Source: 3-1-20CM-4-69-9 sp963833655 (GTDB lineage: Bacteria; Actinomycetota; Thermoleophilia; Gaiellales; Gaiellaceae). From it: a DNA stretch of 64,000 bases. A program made the position numbers and the translations under genes. Position 1 is the stretch's first letter, and every line of letters begins with the position of its first letter. The notes under the pieces are model-generated. The model saw nothing but the letters and a program-made list of their open reading frames with translations. It had not been told where the DNA came from and searched no databases. The stretch spans positions 1 to 64,000 of the forward strand of contig CAWHYL010000006.1 of the NCBI GenBank assembly GCA_963833655.1, read 5' to 3'. Positions 42,951 to 51,288 of the stretch are shown here, piece after piece.

Positions 42951-43294
42951 CCCTCCCCCGAGCGCGGGTCGGTCTTCTGCGCGATCTCCGCGGGGACGCC
43001 TTGGTGTTTGCGCACGACGTCGTAACCCGGTCGGCTCTCGACAACCTCCTCGACGTCGGGCGCGACGTGCCCCGGGGCGACGGCGAAGAGGTGCGAGTCG
43101 GCCCGAAGCTGCTCGTACTCGTTCCGCTTGAGGCTGATGCGCGCGACGCACGCGGCGTCGCCGCATTCGCAGATGAGATCGAGCGGCTCGGATGTGAGGT
43201 TGAAGGCCGTCGCGACGTCCTCGATCCGTTCGTTCACGTCGCGAAACACGGCTTCGTTCATACCGATGCGCTCTTCGCGGCTCGGGCTCGTCAC
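42947..43294 (-). CDS. small protein with CxCxxxxC motif (first twin)
   Basis: 115 residues from GTG 43294, which overlaps the upstream gene's stop (GTGA). The core 'NEAVFRDVNERIEDVA...LICECGDAACVARISLKRNEYEQLRADSHLFAVAPGHV' is shared with the gene at 43291-43584. The CxCxxxxC set may bind zinc. I cannot assign a function. Its gene is last in a minus-strand operon with an XRE and an ANTAR regulator. Confidence 0.7.
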   Translation of the reverse strand: MTSPSREERIGMNEAVFRDVNERIEDVATAFNLTSEPLDLICECGDAACVARISLKRNEYEQLRADSHLFAVAPGHVAPDVEEVVESRPGYDVVRKHQGVPAEIAQKTDPRSGEG

Positions 43295-43584
43295 TTCTCG
43301 ACCACCACGTAGCCGTCCCGGCGGGTCACGACGTGCCCGAGCGGCTTCTCGGCCTCTTCATGTCCGGGGGCGGTGATGAAGTACCGCGGATTCGCCCGCA
43401 CGGCGGTGTAGTCGTCCTCGGTCAAGCGCAACACCTCCACACAATCCTCGGCCGGACATTCGCAGAGAAACGGCACGCGTTCCAGCCCGTGGTCGAGTGT
43501 CTCGGCGGCCTTGCTGATCCGCTCGTTCGCCTCGCGGAAGACCCTGTTGTTGTGCTGGATCCGTGCGTTCGTCCGCTCCCCCAC
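43291..43584 (-). CDS. small protein with CxCxxxxxC motif (second twin)
   Basis: 97 residues from GTG 43584. Paralogue of the downstream gene: 'NNRVFREANERISKAAETL...FLCECPAEDCVEVLRLTEDDYTAVRANPRYFITAPGHE'. A helix-loop start is followed by a probable metal-binding Cys knuckle and a beta-rich C-terminus. Coupled by GTGA to its twin. 29 bp after the ANTAR gene. Function unknown. Confidence 0.7.
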   Translation of the reverse strand: MGERTNARIQHNNRVFREANERISKAAETLDHGLERVPFLCECPAEDCVEVLRLTEDDYTAVRANPRYFITAPGHEEAEKPLGHVVTRRDGYVVVEK

Positions 43585-43613
43585 GACGTGGCTTTGCCGG
43601 GATCGGGCCGGCG

Positions 43614-43895
43614 CTAAACGTCGAGCAGTGCCGCGATCTCGAGCGGTGTCTCGCGACGGGGCCGGACGCGACCTGCGAGCTCGCGGAGCTTCATCCGGTT
43701 GGATCGCGCTGCTCGGCGCATGACCTCGAAGGCTTCGTCGAGCTCCAGGCCATGGCGCTCGGCGAGGATGCCCTTCGCCTGCTCGATCACGACACGGGAC
43801 TCGAGCGCAGTCTGAAGCTGCGCGCGGCGCTCATAGCTCGCCGCGGTGACGGCGAGCAACCGCTCGACCGCGACCCCTGCCTCGTGCTCGATCAC
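43614..43895 (-). CDS. ANTAR-domain protein (second)
   Basis: 93 residues from GTG 43895. Essentially a bare ANTAR domain: 'ALESRVVIEQAKGILAERHGLELDEAFEVMRRAARSNRMKLRELAGRV'. Closely similar to the domain at 42576-42950. Start overlaps the XRE gene stop by 4 nt. It may regulate by antitermination with the paralogue or compete with it; there is no direct evidence of targets. Confidence 0.85.
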   Translation of the reverse strand: MIEHEAGVAVERLLAVTAASYERRAQLQTALESRVVIEQAKGILAERHGLELDEAFEVMRRAARSNRMKLRELAGRVRPRRETPLEIAALLDV

Positions 43896-44170
43896 GGCTT
43901 CCGGGGTGCCAAGTCGACGACGAGATCACAATCCAACGCGTCGGCGATGCGCAGCAGGGTATCGATCCGCGGTGGCCGGCCGCCGCGCTCGAGCCGGGCG
44001 ATCGCGGATTGCGTGGTGCCGACGATCTCCGCCAGCTCTCGCTGCGAGAGGCCTCTGGCCTGACGCCGCGCCGCCACCTTGTCCGCGATCGCGGCAAAGA
44101 ACCAGCCGCGGTCGGCCGTCCGGATGCGCTCCTGGAGCCGCTCGAGCGGGCTTTTGGCCGTCCTCGGCAT
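43892..44170 (-). CDS. XRE-family helix-turn-helix regulator
   Basis: 92 residues. The HTH is 'RRQARGLSQRELAEIVGTTQSAIARLERGGRPPRIDTLLRIADAL', followed by a short 'DCDLVVDLAPRKP' tail. It resembles antitoxin-type XRE proteins, but no toxin gene is adjacent; its partner in the operon is an ANTAR gene. Probably the autoregulator of the four-gene operon 44170 to 42947. Confidence 0.9.
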   Translation of the reverse strand: MPRTAKSPLERLQERIRTADRGWFFAAIADKVAARRQARGLSQRELAEIVGTTQSAIARLERGGRPPRIDTLLRIADALDCDLVVDLAPRKP

Positions 44171-44208
44171 ACCAGGAATGCTATCGAGACGGTCAGGTCG
44201 CCGAACGG

Positions 44209-44231
44209 GGCGCTCCGCCGGGCGGAACGCC
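44209..44231 (-). terminator. hairpin after the class V aminotransferase gene
   Basis: GGCGTTCCGCC and GGCGGAGCGCC on the minus strand, separated by one base and mismatched at one position, beginning just after the stop at 44234. Strong stem but no T-run. It lies between two genes both read on the minus strand (aminotransferase then XRE), so it would separate the transcripts. Confidence 0.45.
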
Positions 44232-44233
44232 GA

Positions 44234-45340
44234 CTAGGCCAGGAGCTGCCGGTGCTTCCGCAGCGCGTCGAGGACGGCGTCGACGTCCTCGACGGTGTTG
44301 TAGCAATGCGCGGAGACGCGCAGGTTGCCGTCGCGGTCTGAGGTGACGATGCCCTCGCCGTCGAGTGCGGCAACGAGGGCCTGCGAGTCCGTCGACTTCA
44401 CGCACATCAACGCGCCGTGCAAGTCGCGGGGTGTCGCGAGCGTCGCCCCCAGCTCGTCGAGGCCGGCGACGAAGTGCTCGTTGAGCGCGTTCACGTGCGC
44501 GCGCGTCGCGGCGATGCCGATCTCCTGCATCAGCTCGATCCCGGCGATCCCCGCATAGATCGCCGGCACCGGCGGCGTGCCCGACTGGAAGCGCGCCGCG
44601 GTATGCGCAGGCGAGTAGTCGGTGTGATCCATGGCGAAGATGTTCTCGTCGGCGAACCAGCCGGTCTGCGTCGGCCACACCCGCTCGACGAGCTCGCGGC
44701 GGCAGTAGAAGAAGCCGAGGCCGGCCGAGCCCAGCAGGTACTTGAGCACGCCCGCGCCGAGGAAGTCGACGCCGAGCTCCTTCACGTCCACCGGAAGGGA
44801 GCCGATCGACTGAAACGCATCGAGCAGCACGAGGGCGCCGCGCTCGTGCGCGAGCTCGACGACTTTCGCGACATCCGTCATCGCGCCGGTGCGGTACGAG
44901 ACGTGCGTCACCGACACCAGCAGCGTGTCGTCGTCGATCAACCGGTCGAGCTCGTCGAGGTTCGCGCCGTGCACGACGCGCGCGCCGCGCGCCTCCTGTG
45001 CGTGCCAGATCTGCCCGATCGTCGGAAACTCCCAGTCGGTCAGCACGACCTTCGAGCGGCGCGAGAAGCGCAGCCCACTCGCCAGAGCGCTGGCGCCTGC
45101 CGAGAGCGACGTCGTGACGGCGACCTCGTCGGGCGCCGCGTTGACGAGGTCGGCAAAGGCCGTCCGCGCAGCCTCCTGCCGCTCGACCCAGTACTCCCAC
45201 GGCGCGCCGTACTCGTCCCAATCCGCGAGGTATTGCTCGTAGGACGCGCGCACCGCGTCCGAGAGCGCTCCCTGCGAGCACGAGTTGATGTAGACGCGCG
45301 ACCCGAAGATCGGGAACCGGTGGCGGCAGGTCGACGCCAG
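44234..45340 (-). CDS. class V aminotransferase-fold PLP enzyme
   Basis: About 368 residues. The family sequence begins 'RHRFPIFGSRVYINSCSQGALSDAVRASYEQYL' and includes 'LLDAFQSIGSLPVDVKELGVDFLGAGVLKYLLGSAG' with the Schiff-base Lys. It ends next to a hairpin. No ATG, GTG or TTG in this frame lies between the ATPase stop and the conserved N-terminus. I mark the CTG at 45340 as the least bad start; a sequencing error or another rare start is possible. It resembles cysteine-desulfurase, kynureninase and ureidoglycine-aminotransferase relatives. It follows livF on the same strand. Confidence 0.75.
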   Translation of the reverse strand: MASTCRHRFPIFGSRVYINSCSQGALSDAVRASYEQYLADWDEYGAPWEYWVERQEAARTAFADLVNAAPDEVAVTTSLSAGASALASGLRFSRRSKVVLTDWEFPTIGQIWHAQEARGARVVHGANLDELDRLIDDDTLLVSVTHVSYRTGAMTDVAKVVELAHERGALVLLDAFQSIGSLPVDVKELGVDFLGAGVLKYLLGSAGLGFFYCRRELVERVWPTQTGWFADENIFAMDHTDYSPAHTAARFQSGTPPVPAIYAGIAGIELMQEIGIAATRAHVNALNEHFVAGLDELGATLATPRDLHGALMCVKSTDSQALVAALDGEGIVTSDRDGNLRVSAHCYNTVEDVDAVLDALRKHRQLLA

Positions 45341-45350
45341 GGATGCAGTC

Positions 45351-46079
45351 TCAACGGCCGAGGTACGCCTTTCGGAGATCCTCGTGCTCGAGCAGCGCCT
45401 TCGCCGGCCCCTCGAGGACGAGCCGGCCCGTCGACAGAACGTAGCCGCGGTCGGCGATCGAGAGCGCCATGTTCGCATTCTGCTCGACGACCAGCATCGC
45501 GACGCCGGACTGGTGCACCTGCTGGATGATCTCGAAGCTGCGTTCGACGAGGATCGGCGCGAGCCCCATCGACGGCTCGTCCATCAGCAGCAGCTTCGGG
45601 TGCGACATCAGCGCCCGGCCCATCGCGACCATCTGCTGCTCGCCGCCGGAGAGCGTTCCCGCCAGCTGGTGGCGCCGCTCGTGCAGCAGCGGGAAGAGCG
45701 TGTACACGCGCTCGAAATCCTCCTTGCGACCGCGCCCCTCGCGGTTGAGATACGCGCCCATCTCGAGGTTCTCGAGCACCGACATCGGGCCGAACAGCCG
45801 CCTGTTTTCCGGGACGATCGCCATCCCGCGGCGGATGCGGTAGCTCGTGCTCCTGTTCGTCACGTCCTCGCCGCGAAACTCCACCGCGCCGGTGCGCGGC
45901 TGCACGATCCCGAGGATCGTCTTCAGCGTCGTCGACTTTCCCGAGGCGTTGCCGCCGAGGAGCGAGACGAGCTCGCCCTCGCGCACCAGCAGGCTGAGGC
46001 GCTCGAGGATGTGGATCTGGCCGTAGTAGGTGTCGATCTCGTCGAGCCGCAGGAGCGGCGCCGCGCCGTTCGCGCTCAC
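45351..46079 (-). CDS. livF: branched-chain amino-acid-type ABC ATPase, LivF
   Basis: 242 residues from GTG 46079, overlapping the livG stop (GTGA). Walker A is GGNASGKST, signature LSGGEQQMV, Walker B LLLMDEPSMGLAP. 'IVPENRRLFGPMSVLENLEMGAY' is a LivF hallmark. Second ATPase of the HAAT-family importer encoded by livKHMGF. Confidence 0.95.
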   Translation of the reverse strand: MSANGAAPLLRLDEIDTYYGQIHILERLSLLVREGELVSLLGGNASGKSTTLKTILGIVQPRTGAVEFRGEDVTNRSTSYRIRRGMAIVPENRRLFGPMSVLENLEMGAYLNREGRGRKEDFERVYTLFPLLHERRHQLAGTLSGGEQQMVAMGRALMSHPKLLLMDEPSMGLAPILVERSFEIIQQVHQSGVAMLVVEQNANMALSIADRGYVLSTGRLVLEGPAKALLEHEDLRKAYLGR

Positions 46080-46870
46080 TTCGTCTCCGCCTTGCGCAGC
46101 CCGAGGTAGGCCTCGACGACGCGCGGATCCGTTGCGACCGCGTCGAACGTGCCCTCGGCGATCTTCACGCCGTGGTCGAGCGCGACGACGCGGTCGGAGA
46201 TGCCCTCGACGACATGCATGTCGTGCTCGATCACGAGGATCGTGTACTTGCCCTCGGTCCGCAGCTGCCCGATCAGCTGGGTGATCTCGTGCGTCTCCGA
46301 GGGGTTCATCCCGGCAGCCGGCTCGTCGAGCAACAGGATGCGCGGCTCGGTCGCCATGGCGCGCGCGATCTCGAGTCGCCGCCGGTTCGCGTACGACAGC
46401 GAGTACGCGGGCTGGTCCCAGCGATACCCGACCAGGCGCTGGCCGAAGAAGGAGAGCTTCTCCTCGGCGCGGTTGCGGATCTCACGTTCCTCGCGGCGCG
46501 AGCGCGGCAAGCGCAGCATCGCCTCGAACACCGTGCTCTTGGTCTTGCCGTACTGAACGGCCATCACGTTGTCGCGCACGCTCATGTTCAGGAAGAGCCG
46601 GAGCGTCTGGAAGGTCCGGGCGACGCCGCGGTTCGCCACCTCGTGCGGCTCGAGCCCGACGAGGCTCTTGCCGTCGAGCAGGATCTCGCCCTCGTCCGCG
46701 CCGTAGATGCCGGTGATGAGGTTGAAGAGCGTCGTCTTGCCGGCACCGTTCGGCCCGATCACGCTGACGATCTCGCCCTCGTTCACGTGCAGGTCGAGCC
46801 CGGAGATCACCGTGAGGCCGCCGAACGCCTTGTCGACGCCGCGCAGTTCGAGCAGGCGCTGCTCCGCCAT
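46076..46870 (-). CDS. livG: branched-chain amino-acid-type ABC ATPase, LivG
   Basis: 264 residues from ATG 46870, overlapping the livM stop by one base (TGATG). Walker A is GPNGAGKTT, Walker B LLLDEPAAGMNPSE, and 'GVARTFQTLRLFLNMSVRDNVM' is typical of LivG. The signature is degenerate (LSYANRRRLE, the usual LivG form). It powers import together with LivF. Confidence 0.95.
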   Translation of the reverse strand: MAEQRLLELRGVDKAFGGLTVISGLDLHVNEGEIVSVIGPNGAGKTTLFNLITGIYGADEGEILLDGKSLVGLEPHEVANRGVARTFQTLRLFLNMSVRDNVMAVQYGKTKSTVFEAMLRLPRSRREEREIRNRAEEKLSFFGQRLVGYRWDQPAYSLSYANRRRLEIARAMATEPRILLLDEPAAGMNPSETHEITQLIGQLRTEGKYTILVIEHDMHVVEGISDRVVALDHGVKIAEGTFDAVATDPRVVEAYLGLRKAETK

Positions 46871-48318
46871 CAGATGATCTCCACCCGTGCGGTGCCGAAG
46901 AGACCTTGCGGCCGTGCGTTCATCAGCACGACGAGCAGCGCGCCGAGGAGCAGGAAGCGTGTCGCGCCCGCGGTGTTCTCGACGAGCAGGTTTTCCCAGG
47001 CGAACGCAGCTACATAGATCGTCGGGATCATCACGATCGTGCGCCACCAGCCATGGAGGAGCGTGAGCACGAGGATCAGCGCGATCGTCAGCACGTACGC
47101 CCAGTTCGCGAGCTGCGTCGGATGGCTGGGCATGAGCATCCAGTGGCTGACCCAGTGCGCGAGCTTGCCGGCGTTCGGCTCGCCTGCGGTCCAGCGCGGG
47201 AACCACGCGTCGGCCATCGCGTGCAGCGCGAAGCCGAGCGCGAGCGTGCCGCCGATCACGGTGACCAGCTTTTGCCACGGGCGCACCTTTGTGACCACGA
47301 GGATGGCGACAACTGTGTAGAAGACCCACTCGGCCTGGTTCGAATCGCGCAGGAGCTCCGGCACGCCGTTGACGATCAGCGCCCCGACGATCACGCCGGC
47401 AAGACTGCCGGCGCCGCCCAGGATGACGATCGCGTAGATCGTGATCAGCAGGCCGATGTCGTAGTCGCCCGGGAACGCGCCGGTCTGCACGGAGCCGTAG
47501 ATCGCTCCCGCGAAGCCGGCAATGCCCGCGCCGAAGACGAACGCCATCAGCTTGAGCCGGTTGACAGGCATGCTCATCACCTCGGCAGCGAGCGGATCCT
47601 CACGCAGCGCCTTCCACGCACGGCCGGTCCGCGACTCGCTGACGAAGTAGAGCAGGATCATCACGAGCACGAACGCGCCCAGAGTGAACAAGTAGAACTC
47701 CTTCGTCGTGTTCACCTTCCAGCCGAACACGTTGAGCGGGTCGATGTTGTCGAGGCCGTTCGCCCCACCCGTCAGATCCGTGTGGTTGAACGGCCAGAAG
47801 TTGATCCGGTTGGCGTTGTTGACGAAGACGACGAACGCCTGGCCGAAGAAGAGCGTGACGATCGCCAGGTAGTCACCCACCAGGCGGCGCGACGGGAAGC
47901 CGACGATGAAGCCGACGGTGGCGGCGACCGCGATGGCGAGCGGGATCGCGAGCTCGGCCGGCCAGTGATGGCCGGCGTGCGACGAGGCGACGTAGCCGTA
48001 CGTATAGGCGCCGAACCCGAAGAAGGCGATGTAGCCGAGGTCCAGCAGGCCGGCGAAACCGACCGTGACGTTGAGCCCGAGTCCGAGGAGCGCGTACAGC
48101 AGCGTGATCAGGCCGTAGCGGAAAAGGTTGCCCTCGGTCGTGACGAACGGGAAGATCACGGCCGGGACAACGAAGACGAGCAGGCGTGCCGCGGGCGGCG
48201 AGGAGTCCCAGCCACGGCGCAGCCAGCCGATCGGCCCGCGATAGCGTTCGCGCTTCTCCTCGACCGACGCGACCCATTCGTCGACGCCGATCCGCGGCTG
48301 GGTCACATCGTCGGCCAC
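46870..48318 (-). CDS. livM: branched-chain amino-acid-type ABC permease, LivM (long form)
   Basis: 482 residues from GTG 48318, one base after the livH stop. The core has 'GLNVTVGFAGLLDLGYIAFFGFGAYTYG' and 'LILRPQGLFG'-type ending 'MNARPQGLFGTARVE'. Between 'ILVVTKVRP' and that ending lies an extra stretch of about 110 residues with two or three more membrane helices ('ANWAYVLTIALILVLTLLHG', 'IVMIPTIYVAAFAWENLL'). The common LivM lacks this and is about 350 residues. The extra part might alter partner contacts; otherwise a standard permease. Confidence 0.93.
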   Translation of the reverse strand: MADDVTQPRIGVDEWVASVEEKRERYRGPIGWLRRGWDSSPPAARLLVFVVPAVIFPFVTTEGNLFRYGLITLLYALLGLGLNVTVGFAGLLDLGYIAFFGFGAYTYGYVASSHAGHHWPAELAIPLAIAVAATVGFIVGFPSRRLVGDYLAIVTLFFGQAFVVFVNNANRINFWPFNHTDLTGGANGLDNIDPLNVFGWKVNTTKEFYLFTLGAFVLVMILLYFVSESRTGRAWKALREDPLAAEVMSMPVNRLKLMAFVFGAGIAGFAGAIYGSVQTGAFPGDYDIGLLITIYAIVILGGAGSLAGVIVGALIVNGVPELLRDSNQAEWVFYTVVAILVVTKVRPWQKLVTVIGGTLALGFALHAMADAWFPRWTAGEPNAGKLAHWVSHWMLMPSHPTQLANWAYVLTIALILVLTLLHGWWRTIVMIPTIYVAAFAWENLLVENTAGATRFLLLGALLVVLMNARPQGLFGTARVEII

Positions 48319-48319
48319 G

Positions 48320-49246
48320 TCACACCTTGTTCACGTCCGCTTTGCCGAGCAGGCCCTGAGGCCGGATGATGATGATCGCGATCAGCAAGGCGAACACGTA
48401 GAGATTCTGGAACGTCGACCCTTGCGGGAGGTAGCCGGTCGCGTACGACTCGGCGAGCCCGACGAGCAGCCCGCCGAGCATCGCCCCCGGGATGCTCCCG
48501 ATGCCGCCGATGACCGCGGCCGTGAAGCCCTTGAGCCCGGCCAGGAAACCCATGAAGTGGTAGATCTGGCCGAAGACGAGGGCGAACATCACCCCGGCCG
48601 CGCCCGCCAGCGCGGAGCCGATGAAGAACGTCGACGCGATCACCCGGTCGACGTCGATGCCCATCATCGAGGCCGCCTCGCGGTCGAAGGACGTCGCACG
48701 CATCGCCTTCCCGATCTTCGTGCGGGCGACGAGCAGCGTCAGTCCGATCATCAGCCCGATCGCGGACACGATCGTCAGGATCTGCGGCACCGACAGGAAG
48801 ATGTCCTTGTAGTGGTAGGTCTTCGCGCCGATCAGATCGAACGTGTCGTAGTCGCGGAAGTTCGCCCCGAACAGCAGCAGGGCGCTGTTCTGCAGGAAGA
48901 ACGACACGCCGAGCGCACTGATCAGCGGCGCGATCCGCGGGGCGTTGCGCAGCGGACGGTAGGCAAAGCGCTCGATCACCACTCCGAGGGCGCCGCACGC
49001 CACCATCGCGAACACGAACATGAACACCACGACCAGCCCGGCCGTCACGGTGGGATTGACAGGGCCGCCGAGCCAGTGGAGCGCGAACCAGCCCATGAAC
49101 GCGCCGATCATGTAGACGTCGCCGTGCGCGAAGTTGAGGAGCTTCAGAATCCCGTAGACCATCGAGTAGCCCAGGGCAACGAGCGCGTAGACGCTCCCTA
49201 GCGTCACGCCGCTGACGGTCAGATCCCAGAACAGGCTCCAGTTCAT
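48320..49246 (-). CDS. livH: branched-chain amino-acid-type ABC permease, LivH
   Basis: 308 residues from ATG 49246. Eight or so membrane helices with family markers 'YALVALGYSMVYGILKLLNFAHGDVYMIGAF', 'ALGVSFFLQN' and 'KGFTAAVIGGIGSIPGAMLGGLLVGLAE'. First permease gene after livK; a strong hairpin lies in the 78-bp gap between them. Confidence 0.95.
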   Translation of the reverse strand: MNWSLFWDLTVSGVTLGSVYALVALGYSMVYGILKLLNFAHGDVYMIGAFMGWFALHWLGGPVNPTVTAGLVVVFMFVFAMVACGALGVVIERFAYRPLRNAPRIAPLISALGVSFFLQNSALLLFGANFRDYDTFDLIGAKTYHYKDIFLSVPQILTIVSAIGLMIGLTLLVARTKIGKAMRATSFDREAASMMGIDVDRVIASTFFIGSALAGAAGVMFALVFGQIYHFMGFLAGLKGFTAAVIGGIGSIPGAMLGGLLVGLAESYATGYLPQGSTFQNLYVFALLIAIIIIRPQGLLGKADVNKV

Positions 49247-49274
49247 GGCCGCCTGCCTACCTTCGCACAGAAGT

Positions 49275-49305
49275 CATGCGGCCCACCACGAGGATGGGCC
49301 GCATG
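49275..49305 (-). promoter_or_regulatory. perfect 11-bp stem-loop between livK and livH
   Basis: CATGCGGCCCA and TGGGCCGCATG pair perfectly around a 9-base loop. It lies 19 bp after the livK stop and 28 bp before the livH start. No T-tract follows. In binding-protein operons such hairpins protect the upstream mRNA and reduce readthrough, giving more binding protein than permease. That role is inferred from position. Confidence 0.65.
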
Positions 49306-49324
49306 TTGCAACGTCGCTGCTGTC

Positions 49325-50500
49325 CTAGCCGACGGACACGAAGTTCGTCCCGTTCGACTTCCAGATGCCGAACTTCTTTCGCTTGATGTCCCCGAACTTG
49401 TCGAAGCTGATCGGGATTCCGAGGAGCGAGGTCTTCAGCTTCGTCTTCCTCATCTGCGCGCGCACCTCGGCCCGGCTCGCGGTCCCGTTCTTGCAGGCAC
49501 GGTCGATCGCTTGGCCGATGACCTGCGCCGCTACATAGGACGGCGCCCCGAAGAACTCGCCGTTGCCGCCGTGCGACTTCGTGAACGCCTTGACGGCTGC
49601 GCTCTTGCTGTTGACCGGGAAGAACGAGTCGTACACGTTCGTCCCGACGCTGGCGAAGTCCGGATCGAACAGGCCGTCGGATCCCATCAGCTTGATGCTT
49701 CCCTTGCCCGCCGATCGCATTTGCTCGCCCAACGCCTTGCCCTTGGGCGGCAGCTGCCACGGGATGTAGACGACATCCGTCGTGCGCGGGATCTTCGCGA
49801 TCAGCGCAGAGAAGTCCGACTGCTGCTGGCTGACGCCGTCGCGGCCGACAGAGACACCCGCCGCTTTGAGCTGCGACTGCACCTCGTCGGCGAGGCCCGT
49901 GCTGTACGCCTCCTGGTCGTCGATGATGTAGACGTTCTTCGCCTTCAGCGTCTTGACGATGTAAGCGCTGACGTCCTTGCTCTGCTGGGCGTCGGGAGGA
50001 ACCGTCCGGAAGAAGAAGCCGCTGCGAGTCCCGTCAGTGGTGAGCGTCGTGTTCGTTGCCGAGCCCGAGACGAACGCAACACCGGCGCCCTTCAGCGTCG
50101 CGGTCGTCGCCTTCACCTCGTTGCTGCCTGCCGGACCAACGACTCCGAGCACGTTACGGCCGAAGGACTGCGCTGCCTTCACAGCCTCGGCTGTCCCGCC
50201 GGGGCCGCCGAGCACGGTGTCCCCGAACTGCAACCGCAGCTTGTGCCTCTTGTTCACCTTGTTGTGCTGCGCAACGTAGTACTTCGCCCAATCGACCTGC
50301 GGCTTCCCGAGTGACGCCGCGGGTCCGGTGATCGGAGCGAGCATGCCCATGGTCACCACCTTGCCGCACGAGATCAGCTGCCGGTCTGCCGAAGCGGCAG
50401 CCGATGGCGCCGCTCGATCGACCGTTGCAGACGCCGCGGCAACACTGGCGAGTGCGGCAAGCACCACCAACGCCGCAATCGCAGGTGCCCTTCTCCTCAT
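49325..50500 (-). CDS. livK: branched-chain amino-acid-type ABC substrate-binding protein
   Basis: 391 residues from ATG 50500 with AAGGAGGGG ahead. A signal peptide of about 22 residues is followed by a periplasmic-binding type I (Leu/Ile/Val-binding) fold: 'VTMGMLAPITGPAASLGKPQVDWAKYYV', 'GVVGPAGSNEVKATTATLKGAGVAFVSGSATN', 'YIIDDQEAYSTGLADEVQ'. Ligand could be amino acids, amides or ureides; the fold does not decide. Confidence 0.93.
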   Translation of the reverse strand: MRRRAPAIAALVVLAALASVAAASATVDRAAPSAAASADRQLISCGKVVTMGMLAPITGPAASLGKPQVDWAKYYVAQHNKVNKRHKLRLQFGDTVLGGPGGTAEAVKAAQSFGRNVLGVVGPAGSNEVKATTATLKGAGVAFVSGSATNTTLTTDGTRSGFFFRTVPPDAQQSKDVSAYIVKTLKAKNVYIIDDQEAYSTGLADEVQSQLKAAGVSVGRDGVSQQQSDFSALIAKIPRTTDVVYIPWQLPPKGKALGEQMRSAGKGSIKLMGSDGLFDPDFASVGTNVYDSFFPVNSKSAAVKAFTKSHGGNGEFFGAPSYVAAQVIGQAIDRACKNGTASRAEVRAQMRKTKLKTSLLGIPISFDKFGDIKRKKFGIWKSNGTNFVSVG

Positions 50501-50562
50501 TAAATCCCCTCCTTGATGATTACGCCCGGTCGTTCCCCTCTCTCTTGTGACGCCAGGAGGGG

Positions 50563-51279
50563 CTACTTGTTGTCCTGGTATACGCGATTCGCCGGAGAAT
50601 CGGAAGGGTGGAAGACGCCGAGGATGTGCATCGGCCCCGCTCCCACGTTCTCGATGCAGTGCACCTTTTCGGGGGGAAGGTGGAAGCAGGACCCGGGTTT
50701 CAGCGGCACGGAACGGCCGCCGACGTGCGCAACGCCGTCGCCCTGCACGATGTAACCGAGCTCCTCGTAGGGATGGCTGTGAAACGGCGCCTTGCTCGGC
50801 TGGACGATGCCGATGAACTGGGTGACGTCGAGGCAGCCGGCGTCCTCGTTGACGAGATAGCGGAACGTCCGCTCGACCGATGCGGTGTGCTCCGGCTGGT
50901 CGTCGAAGCGGATCGTCCGCTTGCGGCGCCGCTCGTCGACCGGGAAGTCGGCCGTTGCCGAGACGTCGACGATCAGAAGCTCCTCGCGGCCGGAGTTGTC
51001 AACGGACCACGTCTCGCCGGGTGCGACGAACGCGCTCGTCCCCGGCTCGAGCGCGTGGGTTTCGCCGCCGAGCTCGAGCTCCCCGAAGCCCGAGACGACG
51101 TAGAGCAGGTCGTGCCTCGATTCGGCCGTGCGCTCGCGCGACCGTCCCGGCGCGAAGCGGATGATGCGCTGCTCCAGGTGCTCGACCCGGAAAGTGAGCC
51201 GCTCGCTCGCGGTATCGCCGTCCTCGCGTTCGGGCTCGACGTCCGCCTCGTCGACGACGAACGTGTCGACTGCCGCCAT
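50563..51279 (-). CDS. bicupin protein
   Basis: 238 residues from ATG 51279. Two cupin barrels. The first ('SRHDLLYVVSGFGELELGGETHALEPGTSAFVAPGETWSV') has few metal ligands. The second ('FHSHPYEELGYIVQGDGVAHVGGRSVPLKPGSCFHLPPEKVHCIEN') keeps the two His, Glu and later His set and probably binds a metal. It may be an oxygenase, an isomerase or an aminohydrolase. It is transcribed toward livK, 62 bp away, and 9 bp after the MOSC gene, so its product may act on the imported substrate. Confidence 0.8.
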   Translation of the reverse strand: MAAVDTFVVDEADVEPEREDGDTASERLTFRVEHLEQRIIRFAPGRSRERTAESRHDLLYVVSGFGELELGGETHALEPGTSAFVAPGETWSVDNSGREELLIVDVSATADFPVDERRRKRTIRFDDQPEHTASVERTFRYLVNEDAGCLDVTQFIGIVQPSKAPFHSHPYEELGYIVQGDGVAHVGGRSVPLKPGSCFHLPPEKVHCIENVGAGPMHILGVFHPSDSPANRVYQDNK

Positions 51280-51288
51280 TCCCGAAGC

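Noticed and set aside
43892..44170. Toxin-antitoxin pair based on the XRE protein
   Set aside because: The overlapping partner gene encodes an ANTAR domain, not a toxin; no RelE, HipA or similar sequence is adjacent.
50563..51279. Ureidoglycine aminohydrolase in an allantoin pathway with the class V aminotransferase
   Set aside because: Bicupin plus class V aminotransferase is suggestive, but the cupin sequence does not convincingly match that enzyme and no other allantoin genes are present.
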